Below are positions 6,201-6,317 of a stretch of DNA of 6,317 nucleotides, one piece after another. The stretch lies in the NCBI GenBank assembly GCA_900321335.1, contig ONVR01000326.1:1-6317 (forward strand), read 5' to 3'. Position 1 is the first letter of the stretch; every line of letters starts with the position of its first letter. The notes beneath the pieces are model-generated. The model saw only the letters and a list, made by a program, of their open reading frames with translations. It was not told the origin of the DNA and searched no databases. The translations under genes and the position numbers were made by a program. This stretch comes from an uncultured Eubacteriales bacterium. Its GTDB lineage: Bacteria; Bacillota; Clostridia; Oscillospirales; Oscillospiraceae.

Positions 6201-6317
6201 TCAGGTGTCGATATAATCGGAATACTCGTCGTACTCGTCGTAGTGGTCAATGTAGGTCCTCTGGCTGATGGAGTCCAGAATCCGCACGATCTTCTCCCGG
6301 ACAGAGGAGAGGAAGTA
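6201..6317 (-). CDS. C-terminal end of an unrecognised upstream gene
   Basis: From the window edge an open frame of 38 codons ends in TGA (6203-6201). It starts with YFLSSVREKIVRILDSIS, which looks helical and amphipathic, and closes with an acidic, tyrosine-rich tail (DHYDEYDEYSDYIDT). The other minus-strand frames were not pursued as coding; support for this one is the stop placed 12 nt before a strong hairpin and codon choice (many C/G third positions) like the neighbouring genes. The start and most of the gene lie outside the window. I do not recognise the family, and the tail alone is too low in complexity to assign one. It runs in the same direction as the operon but is separated from it by the hairpin and a promoter, so it is probably a different transcription unit. 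Confidence 0.7.
   Translation of the reverse strand, partial: YFLSSVREKIVRILDSISQRTYIDHYDEYDEYSDYIDT

Noticed and set aside
5233..6216. 327-codon plus-strand open frame opposite the methyltransferase and through the promoter region
   Set aside because: It is antisense to a clear SPOUT enzyme, runs across the intergenic promoter and hairpin, and has no recognisable motif.

Overview
This window looks like ordinary chromosomal housekeeping DNA from a high-GC, low-complexity-tailed Firmicute, most likely a Clostridia member of the Oscillospiraceae (Flavonifractor/Oscillibacter-like). That placement is an inference. It rests on folate-dependent TrmFO, the dprA-topA-trmFO gene order typical of Firmicutes, strong AGGAGG-type ribosome binding sites, a consensus vegetative promoter in an AT-rich island within GC-rich coding DNA, and a lysine/alanine-rich tail on topoisomerase I. 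No plasmid, phage, insertion sequence, CRISPR, tRNA or rRNA signal was seen.

All genes read on the minus strand, so transcription runs from high to low coordinates. At the right edge (6317-6201) lies the last 38 codons of an unrecognised upstream gene with an acidic, tyrosine-rich C-terminus. It is followed by a strong hairpin (6188-6149), probably its terminator. A near-perfect sigma-A promoter (-35 at 6108-6103, -10 at 6085-6080, 17-nt spacer) then starts a new transcript with a leader of about 70 nt that carries a 16-bp perfect palindrome.

From that promoter five genes follow with short gaps or overlaps: a TrmH/SpoU-family 2'-O-ribose RNA methyltransferase (6003-5221), dprA (5233-4037, overlapping the methyltransferase by 13 nt), topA (3958-1697, after a 78-nt gap), trmFO (1682-375, 14-nt gap, GTG start) and the first third of plsX (346-1, 28-nt gap, cut by the window edge). 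No convincing terminator is visible between them, so they probably form one operon.

The products act in different core processes: rRNA/tRNA modification (TrmH-family enzyme, TrmFO), handling of incoming single-stranded DNA (DprA), DNA supercoiling (TopA) and phospholipid/fatty acid synthesis (PlsX). They do not form one pathway; the cluster looks like a growth-linked housekeeping operon. The most notable points are the trmFO-to-plsX junction (in Bacillus subtilis trmFO is followed by xerC-clpQY-codY), the palindrome in the leader, and small departures from consensus in DprA. I found no sign of a previously undescribed system.
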